Positions 15,924-23,819 of a DNA stretch of 64,000 nt are shown here, in pieces. The notes below the pieces were generated by a model. That model did no database searches, had not been told where the DNA came from, and was given only the letters and a program-made list of their open reading frames with translations. The position numbers were made by a program, and so were the translations under genes. This DNA is from Mucilaginibacter frigoritolerans (GTDB taxonomy: Bacteria > Bacteroidota > Bacteroidia > Sphingobacteriales > Sphingobacteriaceae), in assembly GCF_007830615.1 (NCBI RefSeq), contig NZ_VLLI01000002.1, forward strand, positions 248,001 through 312,000, in the 5' to 3' direction. The first letter of the stretch is position 1; each line of letters begins with the position of its first letter.

Positions 15924-16733
15924 ATGGCAGTTAAAATAGTAATAGTAGTACAGGCAAGGATGTCATCGAGCCGGTTACCCGGAAAAGTGCTGATGCCCAT
16001 ATTGAGCGAAACGCTTTTACACCGCATGATTGGGCGCCTGCAAATGATTAAACATGAGGCACAAATTGTTATAGCAACATCCGAAGAAAAATCTGATGAT
16101 GTAATTGAACAGGAGGCCATAAAAATAAATGTTCCCTGTTACCGGGGTAGCCTCAATAACCTGCTCGACAGGCATTACCAGGCGGCTAGGCAATTTGAGG
16201 CTGATATCGTTCTTAAAATTCCTTCTGACTGCCCGCTGATTGACCCGCGCATTATTGATCAAGTACTTGATTTTTATTTTGCCGAAGAGGGCAAATATGA
16301 TTTCGTTGGCAATTTGCACCCGGCCACTTTCCCCGATGGAAACGACGTGGAGATAATGACCATGGCCTGTCTGGAAAAAGCACTGAAAGAAGCAACCAGG
16401 CCTTTGGAGTTAGAACATACTACTCCTTATATATGGGAAAATCCAGAAAAATTCAGGATAGCTAATATAGCATGGGATACAGGTCTGGATTATTCCATGT
16501 CGCATCGTTTTACCATTGATTACGAAGCTGATTACCAATTTATAAACAACGTATTTGAAGAATTATACCCGGCTAAACCCAATTTTTCGTGCGATGATAT
16601 TTTAAAATTACTGGATGAAAAACCAGAAATCTATCAAATCAACGCAAAATATGCGGGCGTAAACTGGTATCGCAATCACCTGAATGAATTAAAAACAATT
16701 TCAGCCGAACAAACAAAATTGACTTTTGGGTAA
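15924..16733 (+). CDS. SpsF-type cytidylyltransferase (CMP-Kdo/NeuA-like)
   Basis: The 269-residue protein opens with VVQARMSSSRLPGKVLMPI, the nucleotide-binding signature of SpsF and CMP-Kdo synthetases. IPSDCPLIDPRIIDQVLDFY (residues about 94-113) gives the metal-binding acidic pair, and DGNDVEIMTMACLEKAL and HTTPYIW complete the family pattern. SpsF proteins are assigned by homology to CTP-dependent activation of acidic sugars in spore-coat-like polysaccharide pathways. It lies 16 bp after the glycosyltransferase and belongs to the same operon, where it could activate the NeuB product. Confidence 0.85.
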   Translation: MAVKIVIVVQARMSSSRLPGKVLMPILSETLLHRMIGRLQMIKHEAQIVIATSEEKSDDVIEQEAIKINVPCYRGSLNNLLDRHYQAARQFEADIVLKIPSDCPLIDPRIIDQVLDFYFAEEGKYDFVGNLHPATFPDGNDVEIMTMACLEKALKEATRPLELEHTTPYIWENPEKFRIANIAWDTGLDYSMSHRFTIDYEADYQFINNVFEELYPAKPNFSCDDILKLLDEKPEIYQINAKYAGVNWYRNHLNELKTISAEQTKLTFG

Positions 16734-16785
16734 CAAAAGTTAAACGGAAGCTATCTAATTTTAGATTTTTAATTTTAAAAACACT

Positions 16786-17649
16786 ATGCAAAGTGTAATT
16801 ACAAACACTAACCAACTCGAGGCCATTGCTTTAAAAGTGCGGGAGCATATCATAAAAATGTCAACTGACGGAGGCTGCTTCGTTGGTGCATCATTATCTG
16901 CTGCCGATTTGATCGTTTATCTGTATTCAGAATTTCTGAACGTTAACCCGAATAATCTTACTGATCCTAACCGCGATTACCTGTTTCTTTCAAAAGGACA
17001 TGATGTACCTGCTTTATATGGAACATTTGCGGAGCTGGGTTTACTGGATAAGGACCGTCTGAAAAATCATTTGTCTTTATCTGACAATATTTACTGGCAT
17101 CCCAACACCAAAATCCCCGGAATTGAATTTCACTCCGGCTCTTTAGGTCACCTGCCATCGGTAGCTATTGGTGTGGCAATGGATATTAAAATAAAGGGCG
17201 GCAATAACAAAGTTGTTTGTATTATGGGCGATGGCGAGCTAAACGAAGGCACCTGCTGGGAAGCGGTGCTGGTAGCCAATGCTTACAAACTGGATAACCT
17301 GATATTTGTGATAGACCGTAACCACTTCCAGGCAAACATGGCAACAGAAGATCTGATCCCGCTTGAGCCTTTGCACGATAAATTCACCGCTTTTGGCGCA
17401 TCTGTTAAAAGAATAAACGGACACAGCTTTGAAGCGCTTCATGAAGCATTTTCAGCATTTCCGTTTGAAACAGGTAAACTGAACGTGGTAATTGCCGATA
17501 CCGTTCGCGGAAAAGGATTACCCAGCATTGAACGCCGTGCCGACAGGTGGTTCTGCAATTTCAGCGCAACAGAAGTTGAAGATTTGCTTAAAGAACTGCA
17601 TGGAGAACATACCACTCAATTAACATCAGAAACATTAGTAGTCAGATAA
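16786..17649 (+). CDS. transketolase, N-terminal (TPP pyrophosphate-binding) subunit
   Basis: The 287-residue protein covers the first third of transketolase. HSGSLGHLPSVAIGVAMDIK and the TPP motif GDGELNEGTCWEAVLVAN (G148-D149-G150 through the Asn) bind the cofactor diphosphate and magnesium. FLSKGHDVPALYG (residues about 66-78) is the conserved substrate-loop His region. It ends where the pyrimidine domain would begin, and that half is encoded 4 bp downstream, so the pair forms a split transketolase. It is embedded in a sugar operon and is not obviously the pentose phosphate enzyme of the cell. Confidence 0.92.
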   Translation: MQSVITNTNQLEAIALKVREHIIKMSTDGGCFVGASLSAADLIVYLYSEFLNVNPNNLTDPNRDYLFLSKGHDVPALYGTFAELGLLDKDRLKNHLSLSDNIYWHPNTKIPGIEFHSGSLGHLPSVAIGVAMDIKIKGGNNKVVCIMGDGELNEGTCWEAVLVANAYKLDNLIFVIDRNHFQANMATEDLIPLEPLHDKFTAFGASVKRINGHSFEALHEAFSAFPFETGKLNVVIADTVRGKGLPSIERRADRWFCNFSATEVEDLLKELHGEHTTQLTSETLVVR

Positions 17650-17653
17650 TAAT

Positions 17654-18592
17654 ATGTCATACGAAGAATTATTAACAGAGATCGCTTTATCCGACGAACG
17701 CTTTATAGTGATGACGGCAGAAAACCGTGCCCTGGTACGTAACATCCCTGCCAAATTAGGTAACCGTTTTATTGATACCGGTATTACCGAACAAACCATG
17801 ATTGGTGCTGCAGCAGGCCTTGCCCTGCGCGGCCGTACCCCGGTGGTACATGCGCTGGCATCGTTCTTAACCATGCGTGCTTTTGAATTTGTACGCACCG
17901 ATGCCGGTATACCCAATCTTCCGGTAAAACTAAGCAGTTTTATTCCGGGGTTTTTATCTGATGGTAACGGACCAACCCACCAGGCGGTTGAAGATATCTC
18001 CTTAATGCGCGGCATCCCTAACATGACCGTTTTTGCACCTGCTGACGAAGACGATCTGGTAAAAATGCTGCCACAGATATGGAATCATCCCAACCCATCA
18101 TACGTAAGGATCAATACCCGTAAAACGGATTATCAGCATAGCCCATTTGAATTAGGCAAAGCCGAAATTATTGCCGAAGGCGAAGATGTTACCATATTAA
18201 CTTACGGCCTGCTGTTTGAGCAAGCGCTTATTGCTGTTGATATTTTGAAAAATGAAGGCCTTTCAGTTGGCCTCATCAATATGCGGAGCTTAAAACCGGT
18301 TGATGAACACGCTATTTTGCATGCTACCCGCAACAGCAAACTTACTGTTACCCTGGAAGATCATTTCTTAACCGGTGGTTTATACAGCATTGTTGCCGAA
18401 GTATTATTAAAGCATGGCCTTACCGCCAATGTATTGCCATTCGCATTAAACGAAAAATGGTTTAAGCCATCACTGTTACCAAACGTGATGGAGCATGAAG
18501 GCTTTACCGGAAAACAAATAGCCGAAAAAATATTAGGATACAACACCCGCTTTCATCAACCTCAAATAGCTGTACCACAATTCTCTGAATAA
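17654..18592 (+). CDS. transketolase, C-terminal (pyrimidine-binding) subunit
   Basis: The 312-residue protein holds the Pyr domain and the C-terminal domain. RFIDTGITEQTMIGAAAGLAL carries the catalytic Glu (E46) that activates TPP. GPTHQAVEDISLMRGIPNMTVFAPADEDD is the classic transketolase substrate-binding stretch with His. The last 110 residues (VTILTYGLLFEQALIA, LEDHFLTGGLYSIVAEVL) are the transketolase C domain. It follows the N-terminal half by 4 bp. Together they should perform a two-carbon ketol transfer; the acceptor is unknown. Split forms are common in accessory sugar pathways. Confidence 0.92.
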   Translation: MSYEELLTEIALSDERFIVMTAENRALVRNIPAKLGNRFIDTGITEQTMIGAAAGLALRGRTPVVHALASFLTMRAFEFVRTDAGIPNLPVKLSSFIPGFLSDGNGPTHQAVEDISLMRGIPNMTVFAPADEDDLVKMLPQIWNHPNPSYVRINTRKTDYQHSPFELGKAEIIAEGEDVTILTYGLLFEQALIAVDILKNEGLSVGLINMRSLKPVDEHAILHATRNSKLTVTLEDHFLTGGLYSIVAEVLLKHGLTANVLPFALNEKWFKPSLLPNVMEHEGFTGKQIAEKILGYNTRFHQPQIAVPQFSE

Positions 18593-18605
18593 AAGAAATA
18601 ACATT

Positions 18606-19943
18606 ATGCCAAATACCGTAAAATTCAACTCCGACTACCCTGTAATAACCAAATCAAATGAGTTATATGAACGTGCTGTAAAAGTACAGAAACCGGTTAC
18701 CCAAACCCTTGCAAAGGGTCCGGGCCAGTTTACAAAAGGTGTTGCCCCTAAATATATCCAAAGAGGGCAGGGTTCACACGTTTGGGATGTTGATGGTAAT
18801 GAATATATCGATTTCAACTCTGCTATAGGTCCAATCTCATTGGGGTATGCTTATCCCGCAGTTGACGAAGCCATAAAAAAACAATTGGCCGATGGTATTA
18901 CCTTTTCATTGATGCATCCATTGGAAGTGGAGCTGTCAGAACTGATCCAACAGATAGTACCCAATGCTGAAGCAGTAAAAATATCAAAAACAGGTGCCGA
19001 CGTTTGTTCTGCTGCTATCCGCGTAGCGCGTGCCTTTACCGGTCGCGACAAAGTATTTTGCTGTGGCTACCATGGCTGGCACGATTGGTATATCGGTATC
19101 ACCAGTCGCAACGCAGGTATCCCCGAGGCTATCCAAAACATGACCTATACTTTTGAGTATAACGATATCGAAGCTATTAAAGCTGCTTTGGATGAAACCG
19201 TTGCCGCTCTAATATTAGAGCCATTTATTTTCGAAGCTCCAAAACCAGGCTTCCTGAAAGAACTGGCAGAGGTTTGCAAAGCCAACGGAACTTTATTGGT
19301 TTTTGATGAGATGTGGACAGGATTCCGCATTGCCCTGGGTGGTGCCCAGGAGTATTTTGATGTTAAGCCAGATCTGGCTGTTTACTCAAAAGCTTGTGCC
19401 AATGGCATGCCTATAGCTTTATTAACTGGCCGTGCCGATGTAATGGAACTGTTTAACTCAGAAGTATTCAGCTACACTACATTCGGTGGTGAGGCATTAT
19501 CATTAGCTGCCTGTATAGCGACTATAAATGAACTGCGCGATAAAAACGTACCCAAATATCTTGATGAAAAAGGTGCTTTATTAAAGGACGGCTACAATGC
19601 GATTGCTATTGAAAGCGGAATGGATAAATACACCCGTTGCATAGGCTATAACTGCCGCTCAATGGTAACGTTTACGCCAGAAGCAGGTAACGGCCTGGAA
19701 GTAAAAACCTTAATGCAGCAGGAAATGATAAAACGCGGTGTTCTTTGGGCAGGTTTCCACAACATGTGCTTTAGTCACAGTGATGAAGATATTGCTTATA
19801 CCCTTTCTGCTTATCGCGATGTAATGCCGATAATGAAAGAGGCTATTCTGAGCGGAAACGTTAAACAATATTTAAAAGGCGAAGTACTGGAAGCCGTTTT
19901 CAGAAAAGTAAGCAATTACAATATAAAACCTAAAACAGTTTAA
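18606..19943 (+). CDS. class-III aminotransferase of the glutamate-1-semialdehyde mutase type
   Basis: The 445-residue protein has the fold of GSA aminomutases and class-III aminotransferases: VWDVDGNEYIDFNSAIGPISLGYAY, ISKTGADVCSAAIRVARAFTGR, CCGYHGWHDWY, and LLVFDEMWTGFRIALGGAQEYF with the Asp that pairs with the PLP pyridine nitrogen. The PLP lysine is K262 in VYSKACANGMP. It is longer and differs from housekeeping HemL, and it sits in an acidic-sugar operon 13 bp after the split transketolase. I infer that it aminates or shifts an amino group on a keto sugar; a heme role is unlikely from context. Confidence 0.85.
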   Translation: MPNTVKFNSDYPVITKSNELYERAVKVQKPVTQTLAKGPGQFTKGVAPKYIQRGQGSHVWDVDGNEYIDFNSAIGPISLGYAYPAVDEAIKKQLADGITFSLMHPLEVELSELIQQIVPNAEAVKISKTGADVCSAAIRVARAFTGRDKVFCCGYHGWHDWYIGITSRNAGIPEAIQNMTYTFEYNDIEAIKAALDETVAALILEPFIFEAPKPGFLKELAEVCKANGTLLVFDEMWTGFRIALGGAQEYFDVKPDLAVYSKACANGMPIALLTGRADVMELFNSEVFSYTTFGGEALSLAACIATINELRDKNVPKYLDEKGALLKDGYNAIAIESGMDKYTRCIGYNCRSMVTFTPEAGNGLEVKTLMQQEMIKRGVLWAGFHNMCFSHSDEDIAYTLSAYRDVMPIMKEAILSGNVKQYLKGEVLEAVFRKVSNYNIKPKTV

Positions 19944-19949
19944 TTAGGG

Positions 19950-20753
19950 ATGGAACTGTTTTCATTAAAAAATAAAACTGCAATAGTTACCGGTGCACTG
20001 GGTCTGTTGGGTAAAAAGCACTGCGAGGCCTTGGCTTCGGCAGGCGCTAATGTGGTAGTGGCCGACCTGGATGAACAGGGGGCTGCGGCATTTGCCAAAG
20101 GCCTTGGCGAAAATCATATTGGCTTAACGGTTGACGTTACCAGCAATGATTCATTGACCATAGCCCGCGATAAAATATTGGCCCGTTATGGCAGCATAGA
20201 CATTTTGGTTAACAATGCGGCTATCAATGATATGTTCGAAAACCCGGGATTAGCAAAAGAGCTTTCAGCGTTTGAAAACTATCCGCTGGATGCCTTTAAA
20301 AAATCATTGGATGTGAATATTACCGGGGTTTTCCTGGCATCGCAGGTTTTTGGAACCGTAATGGCCGATCATGGCAGCGGCAGTATCATCAACATTGCTT
20401 CTACCTATGGCATAGTTGGTCCCGATCAATCTATTTACCGTGATGAATGTGGTAACCAAACCTTTTATAAATCTCCGGTTTATCCGGTAACAAAAGGTGC
20501 CGTTGTAAACTTTACACGCTTTTTAGCTGCCTATTGGGGTAATAAGGGCGTACGGGTAAATACCCTTTCTCCCGGTGGTGTAGAGAATGCTCAAAACGAA
20601 TTTTTTATTCAAAACTACGCTAATAAAACTTTGCTGGGACGTATGGCCCAGCCAACCGATTACCAGGGCGCACTGGTGTTTTTAGCAGGCGATGCATCAG
20701 CCTATATGACAGGAGCTAACCTGATTGTTGACGGCGGATGGACCGCAATTTAA
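19950..20753 (+). CDS. short-chain dehydrogenase, PtmA-like
   Basis: The 267-residue protein starts NKTAIVTGALGLLGKKHCEAL (cofactor motif), has VDVTSNDS, ILVNNAAIND, and STYGIVGPDQSIYR then YPVTKGAVVNFTRFLAAYWG, with the catalytic Tyr-x3-Lys. The IVGPDQSIYR insertion plus GVRVNTLSPGGVENAQ resembles PtmA, an SDR of the legionaminic-acid flagellin modification pathway in Campylobacter. The resemblance comes from memory of motifs. It lies 6 bp after the aminotransferase and probably oxidises or reduces a sugar intermediate. Confidence 0.8.
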   Translation: MELFSLKNKTAIVTGALGLLGKKHCEALASAGANVVVADLDEQGAAAFAKGLGENHIGLTVDVTSNDSLTIARDKILARYGSIDILVNNAAINDMFENPGLAKELSAFENYPLDAFKKSLDVNITGVFLASQVFGTVMADHGSGSIINIASTYGIVGPDQSIYRDECGNQTFYKSPVYPVTKGAVVNFTRFLAAYWGNKGVRVNTLSPGGVENAQNEFFIQNYANKTLLGRMAQPTDYQGALVFLAGDASAYMTGANLIVDGGWTAI

Positions 20754-20767
20754 TTTGAAACTCAATT

Positions 20768-22213
20768 ATGATGAAAAGTATATTAACCCAAAAACTCGAA
20801 CGCATCAAATTAGTACTCACTGATTGTGACGGCGTATTAACCGACGGCGGCGTTTATTACGGCGTTAATGGCGAAGAACTTAAAAAATTTGACATCCGCG
20901 ATGGCATGGGTGTTGAGCGCATGCGCAATTTTGCAGGTGTTGACACCGGCATTATAACCGGCGAATTATCTCCATCGGTTATTAAACGTGCCGAAAAACT
21001 AAAGATCACCGAACTGCATTTAGGTGTAAAAGATAAACCGGTAGTATTTAAAGAAATTTTAAGCCGTTTAAATCTGAAAGCCGAAGAAGTGGCTTACATT
21101 GGCGATGACACCAATGATGTGGAAGTAATGAAATTGGCCGGTATTGGTGTATGCCCAGCTAATGCCATCTCCTTTATAAAAGATATTGCTGATATCGTTT
21201 GCGAGGCTGAAGGTGGCAAAGGTTGCTTCCGCGAACTGGCTGAGATGATCATCGCCTCACATCAATCTGCAAAAAGCAAATTCACAGCTACCGAAGTTAT
21301 TGCTTTAAATAGCGGTAACAAAATTGGTCCGGGTGAGCCTTGCTACATCATTGCCGAAATTGGCATCAATCATAATGGCGACCTTGAAATTGCTAAAAAA
21401 CTGATTGATGAAGCTGTTGCAGCTAAAGCAACAGCAGTAAAATTCCAGAAAAGAACACCAGAAATTTGCGTACCTAAAGATCAGTGGGAAATTATGCGCG
21501 ATACCCCATGGGGCCGCATTTCATACATTGATTACAAACGCAAAACAGAATTTGGTATAGCCGAGTATGCAACCATCGACCAATATTGCAAAAAATTGGG
21601 CATTGATTGGTTTGTATCTACCTGGGATGTGGAGGCTGTTGATTTTATGGAGCATTTTGATACACCCCTATATAAACTGGCATCGGCATCGTTAACTGAT
21701 TTCCCTTTAATCAAAAGGATTTTATTAACAGGCAAACCACTGATGTTATCAACCGGTATGTCAACCAATAAAGAAATTGAAGATGCCGTTAACCTGGTAA
21801 GAGAGTTTGATGAAAATTATCCTTTAATGATAGCTCACTCAACCTCGGCCTACCCATGTAAACCAGAAGAACTTAACTTAAAAATGATCCAAACGTTGGG
21901 TAATAAATATCCGGGCGTTCCAATTGGCTATTCTGGTCACGAAACCGGTTTGGCTACTACGGTTGCTGCCGTAACATTAGGCGCTACTTTTGTTGAGCGT
22001 CACTTTACCCTTGATCGTGCAATGTGGGGATCAGATCATGCTGCATCTGTTGAGCCACAAGGCTTTCAGAGAATGGTGCGCGATATCCACGACGTAGAAA
22101 TTGCTACCGGCGATGGCATTAAACGTGTATATGAATCAGAACTGGGCCCAATGAAACGTTTAAGAGTGAACATTAGCCCTGAATATAAGGAAGAAAAAGA
22201 AAAGACTGCATAA
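20768..22213 (+). CDS. fusion of KdsC-like phosphatase and NeuB-like synthase
   Basis: The 481-residue protein joins two enzymes. Residues about 10-170 are a HAD phosphatase of the KdsC type: VLTDCDGVLTDGG (nucleophile D19 and D21), GIITGE and YIGDDTNDVEVMKLAGIGVCPANA. Residues about 180-470 are a NeuB/SpsE-type TIM barrel: YIIAEIGINHNGDLEIAKKLIDEA, AVKFQKRTPE, KLASASLTDFPLIKRI, STGMSTNKEIEDAV, AHSTSAYPCKPEELNL, GYSGHE and HFTLDRAMWGSDHAAS. The usual C-terminal SAF domain is missing. NeuB condenses phosphoenolpyruvate with an aldose, and KdsC removes the phosphate. Its fusion in one chain implies the two act in sequence. Confidence 0.9.
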   Translation: MMKSILTQKLERIKLVLTDCDGVLTDGGVYYGVNGEELKKFDIRDGMGVERMRNFAGVDTGIITGELSPSVIKRAEKLKITELHLGVKDKPVVFKEILSRLNLKAEEVAYIGDDTNDVEVMKLAGIGVCPANAISFIKDIADIVCEAEGGKGCFRELAEMIIASHQSAKSKFTATEVIALNSGNKIGPGEPCYIIAEIGINHNGDLEIAKKLIDEAVAAKATAVKFQKRTPEICVPKDQWEIMRDTPWGRISYIDYKRKTEFGIAEYATIDQYCKKLGIDWFVSTWDVEAVDFMEHFDTPLYKLASASLTDFPLIKRILLTGKPLMLSTGMSTNKEIEDAVNLVREFDENYPLMIAHSTSAYPCKPEELNLKMIQTLGNKYPGVPIGYSGHETGLATTVAAVTLGATFVERHFTLDRAMWGSDHAASVEPQGFQRMVRDIHDVEIATGDGIKRVYESELGPMKRLRVNISPEYKEEKEKTA

Positions 22214-22219
22214 TACATA

Positions 22220-23158
22220 ATGACTTTACTTGAGGTAACTACCACTATTTTAATATGCTGGATAATTTTTATCATAGCATGGGAACGTATATCGCCATAC
22301 CGCAAAGGCCTTCCCTTCTTTAGGGAGGGCTTTTGGATTGATCTGGTTTGGTACACTATTATCCAGAGTTATTTTCTGCAGATCCTCATTTTTAAATTTA
22401 TTATCCCGTCGTTACAAAATTTCATTCACTGGCACGGCTTCAACTTTTTTAAAAGCTGGACCATTGCCGAACAGGTACTGTTCTTTTTAGTTACACACGA
22501 TCTTTATATCTACCTGTTTCACCGTTTGCAACATGCCAGTAAGTTTTTATGGCGTACGCATGAGGCGCATCATTCCGGGAAAGAGGTTGATTTTCTGGCG
22601 GGATCAAGATCGCACGTGGTGGAGATTATCATAAATCAAACCATTGAGTTTGCACCTATCGTTATTATGGGTGCCCATCCCGAAGTGATCCCCATAAAAG
22701 CCTTGCTTGATGCTATGTTCGGTATGTTTATCCATGCCAACGTAAATGTAAAAATGGGCAAGCTTAAATACTTCCTTAATTCGCCCGAATTGCACTTATG
22801 GCACCACGCTAATTATATCGAAGTTTTCCATGCCAATTTCTCCACCAAGTTTTCCGTTTGGGATCATCTTTTCGGAACGGTTTACGATCCGGGCAAGAAA
22901 CCAGGTAACCTGCCTGAAAACTGGGGCCTGCATTATGAGTATCCAAGAGATTATTTTTTACAGCATGCCTTCTCCGTAAAACGTTTCGACGAAAAAAACC
23001 TGCTTAAATTCAAATGGTTTAAGCACTATTACGAGTTGAGGCCAAATGCACTCAAAACCCTTCAAAAACTTTTTGGCCGCAAAAAAGAAGCAGCTGTAAT
23101 GCACTTGCCTCCGGTTGAAAATGAGGTTCCTGAATTAATTGTTAATGAGGGGCGATGA
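22220..23158 (+). CDS. sterol desaturase / fatty acid hydroxylase family membrane protein
   Basis: The 312-residue protein has several membrane segments (residues about 3-20, 42-65, 85-105 and others). It holds the three histidine clusters of the di-iron family: HDLYIYLFHRLQH (residues about 93-105), HEAHHS and HLWHHANYIEVFHANF. This family hydroxylates lipid tails or desaturates sterols with oxygen. It starts 6 bp after the NeuB fusion, so it belongs to the same operon. It may modify the lipid part of the glycan's carrier or acceptor. Confidence 0.88.
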   Translation: MTLLEVTTTILICWIIFIIAWERISPYRKGLPFFREGFWIDLVWYTIIQSYFLQILIFKFIIPSLQNFIHWHGFNFFKSWTIAEQVLFFLVTHDLYIYLFHRLQHASKFLWRTHEAHHSGKEVDFLAGSRSHVVEIIINQTIEFAPIVIMGAHPEVIPIKALLDAMFGMFIHANVNVKMGKLKYFLNSPELHLWHHANYIEVFHANFSTKFSVWDHLFGTVYDPGKKPGNLPENWGLHYEYPRDYFLQHAFSVKRFDEKNLLKFKWFKHYYELRPNALKTLQKLFGRKKEAAVMHLPPVENEVPELIVNEGR

Positions 23159-23200
23159 AAATTTTAATATCTTGCAGCCGCTTAATTAATTCATAAAATA

Positions 23201-23578
23201 TTGGCCTGGTTATTTTTAGTACTGGCAGCTACCTGCGAAACCGCATGGACCTTCTGCCTTAAATTCATGAAGTTCAGCGACCTTAAAACCATAAGGTTTG
23301 TTAATTTTTATAAATGGGATGGAGGCCTGCAAATATTAATTCCATTTATCGGTTATATCTTATTTGGCATAGCCAATATTTACCTTTTCTCGTTGGCTAT
23401 AAAACAAATCCCAACAGCAACTGCCTTCGCCGTTTGGACAGCATCTACCCTTATTTTTATAAAATTGGCCGAACTGGCATTTTATCAACAACGCATTTCC
23501 CTGCCCGAAGTCTTTTTTATGCTCCTGATAATGGTAGGCATATTGGGCTTAAAAATTTACGCTACGCAGCCGAAATAA
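23201..23578 (+). CDS. SMR-family (EmrE-like) transporter
   Basis: The 125-residue protein has four membrane segments. The start is TTG 23201, giving MAWLFLVLAATCETAWTFCLK; the key acidic residue that couples protons in EmrE is E13. A further signature, QIPTATAFAVWTASTLIFIKLAE, is the TM3 region, and QQRISLPEVFFMLLIMVGILGLK is TM4. It has an extra loop between TM1 and TM2 of about 20 residues. SMR proteins export amphipathic cations or act as lipid-linked sugar flippases (ArnE/F). It lies 42 bp after the hydroxylase gene at the end of the sugar operon. Confidence 0.85.
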   Translation: MAWLFLVLAATCETAWTFCLKFMKFSDLKTIRFVNFYKWDGGLQILIPFIGYILFGIANIYLFSLAIKQIPTATAFAVWTASTLIFIKLAELAFYQQRISLPEVFFMLLIMVGILGLKIYATQPK

Positions 23579-23589
23579 GCTTTCAAATA

Positions 23590-23700
23590 AGATCTTTCTT
23601 TTAGCCTCTCTTCGCCGAAGGCGGAAAGCGTGTCGACGTCCGCCTAAAGGCGGATCGTCGGGGTGAATAAACTATACAAGCGACCCCGACCTAACTACCC
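23590..23700. repeat. dispersed palindromic repeat, shares 35 identical bp with 40430-40464
   Basis: Bases 23632-23666 are identical over 35 bp, in inverted orientation, to 40430-40464. The core CCGCCTAAAGGCGG is a palindrome (23640-23653). The sequence to its right (AACTATAC, then CGACC and CTACCCC) resembles the right flank of the 40.4-kb element. It lies in a 241-bp gap that must also hold the S10 peptidase promoter. Confidence 0.8.
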
Positions 23701-23819
23701 CATTTATTATCTAAAACTACTTATCAAATAGCAACACTATCCGCACCCATTGCCAAAGCCCCAATAAAAGATTAGTATTGTATATTGTTTAACTGACATT
23801 ATTTATCACAAAACACTAC

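Noticed and set aside
18606..19943. Housekeeping hemL (tetrapyrrole synthesis)
   Set aside because: The family fold is right, but the gene is inside a sugar operon and differs in the substrate region from HemL as I remember it; a sugar aminotransferase role is more likely.
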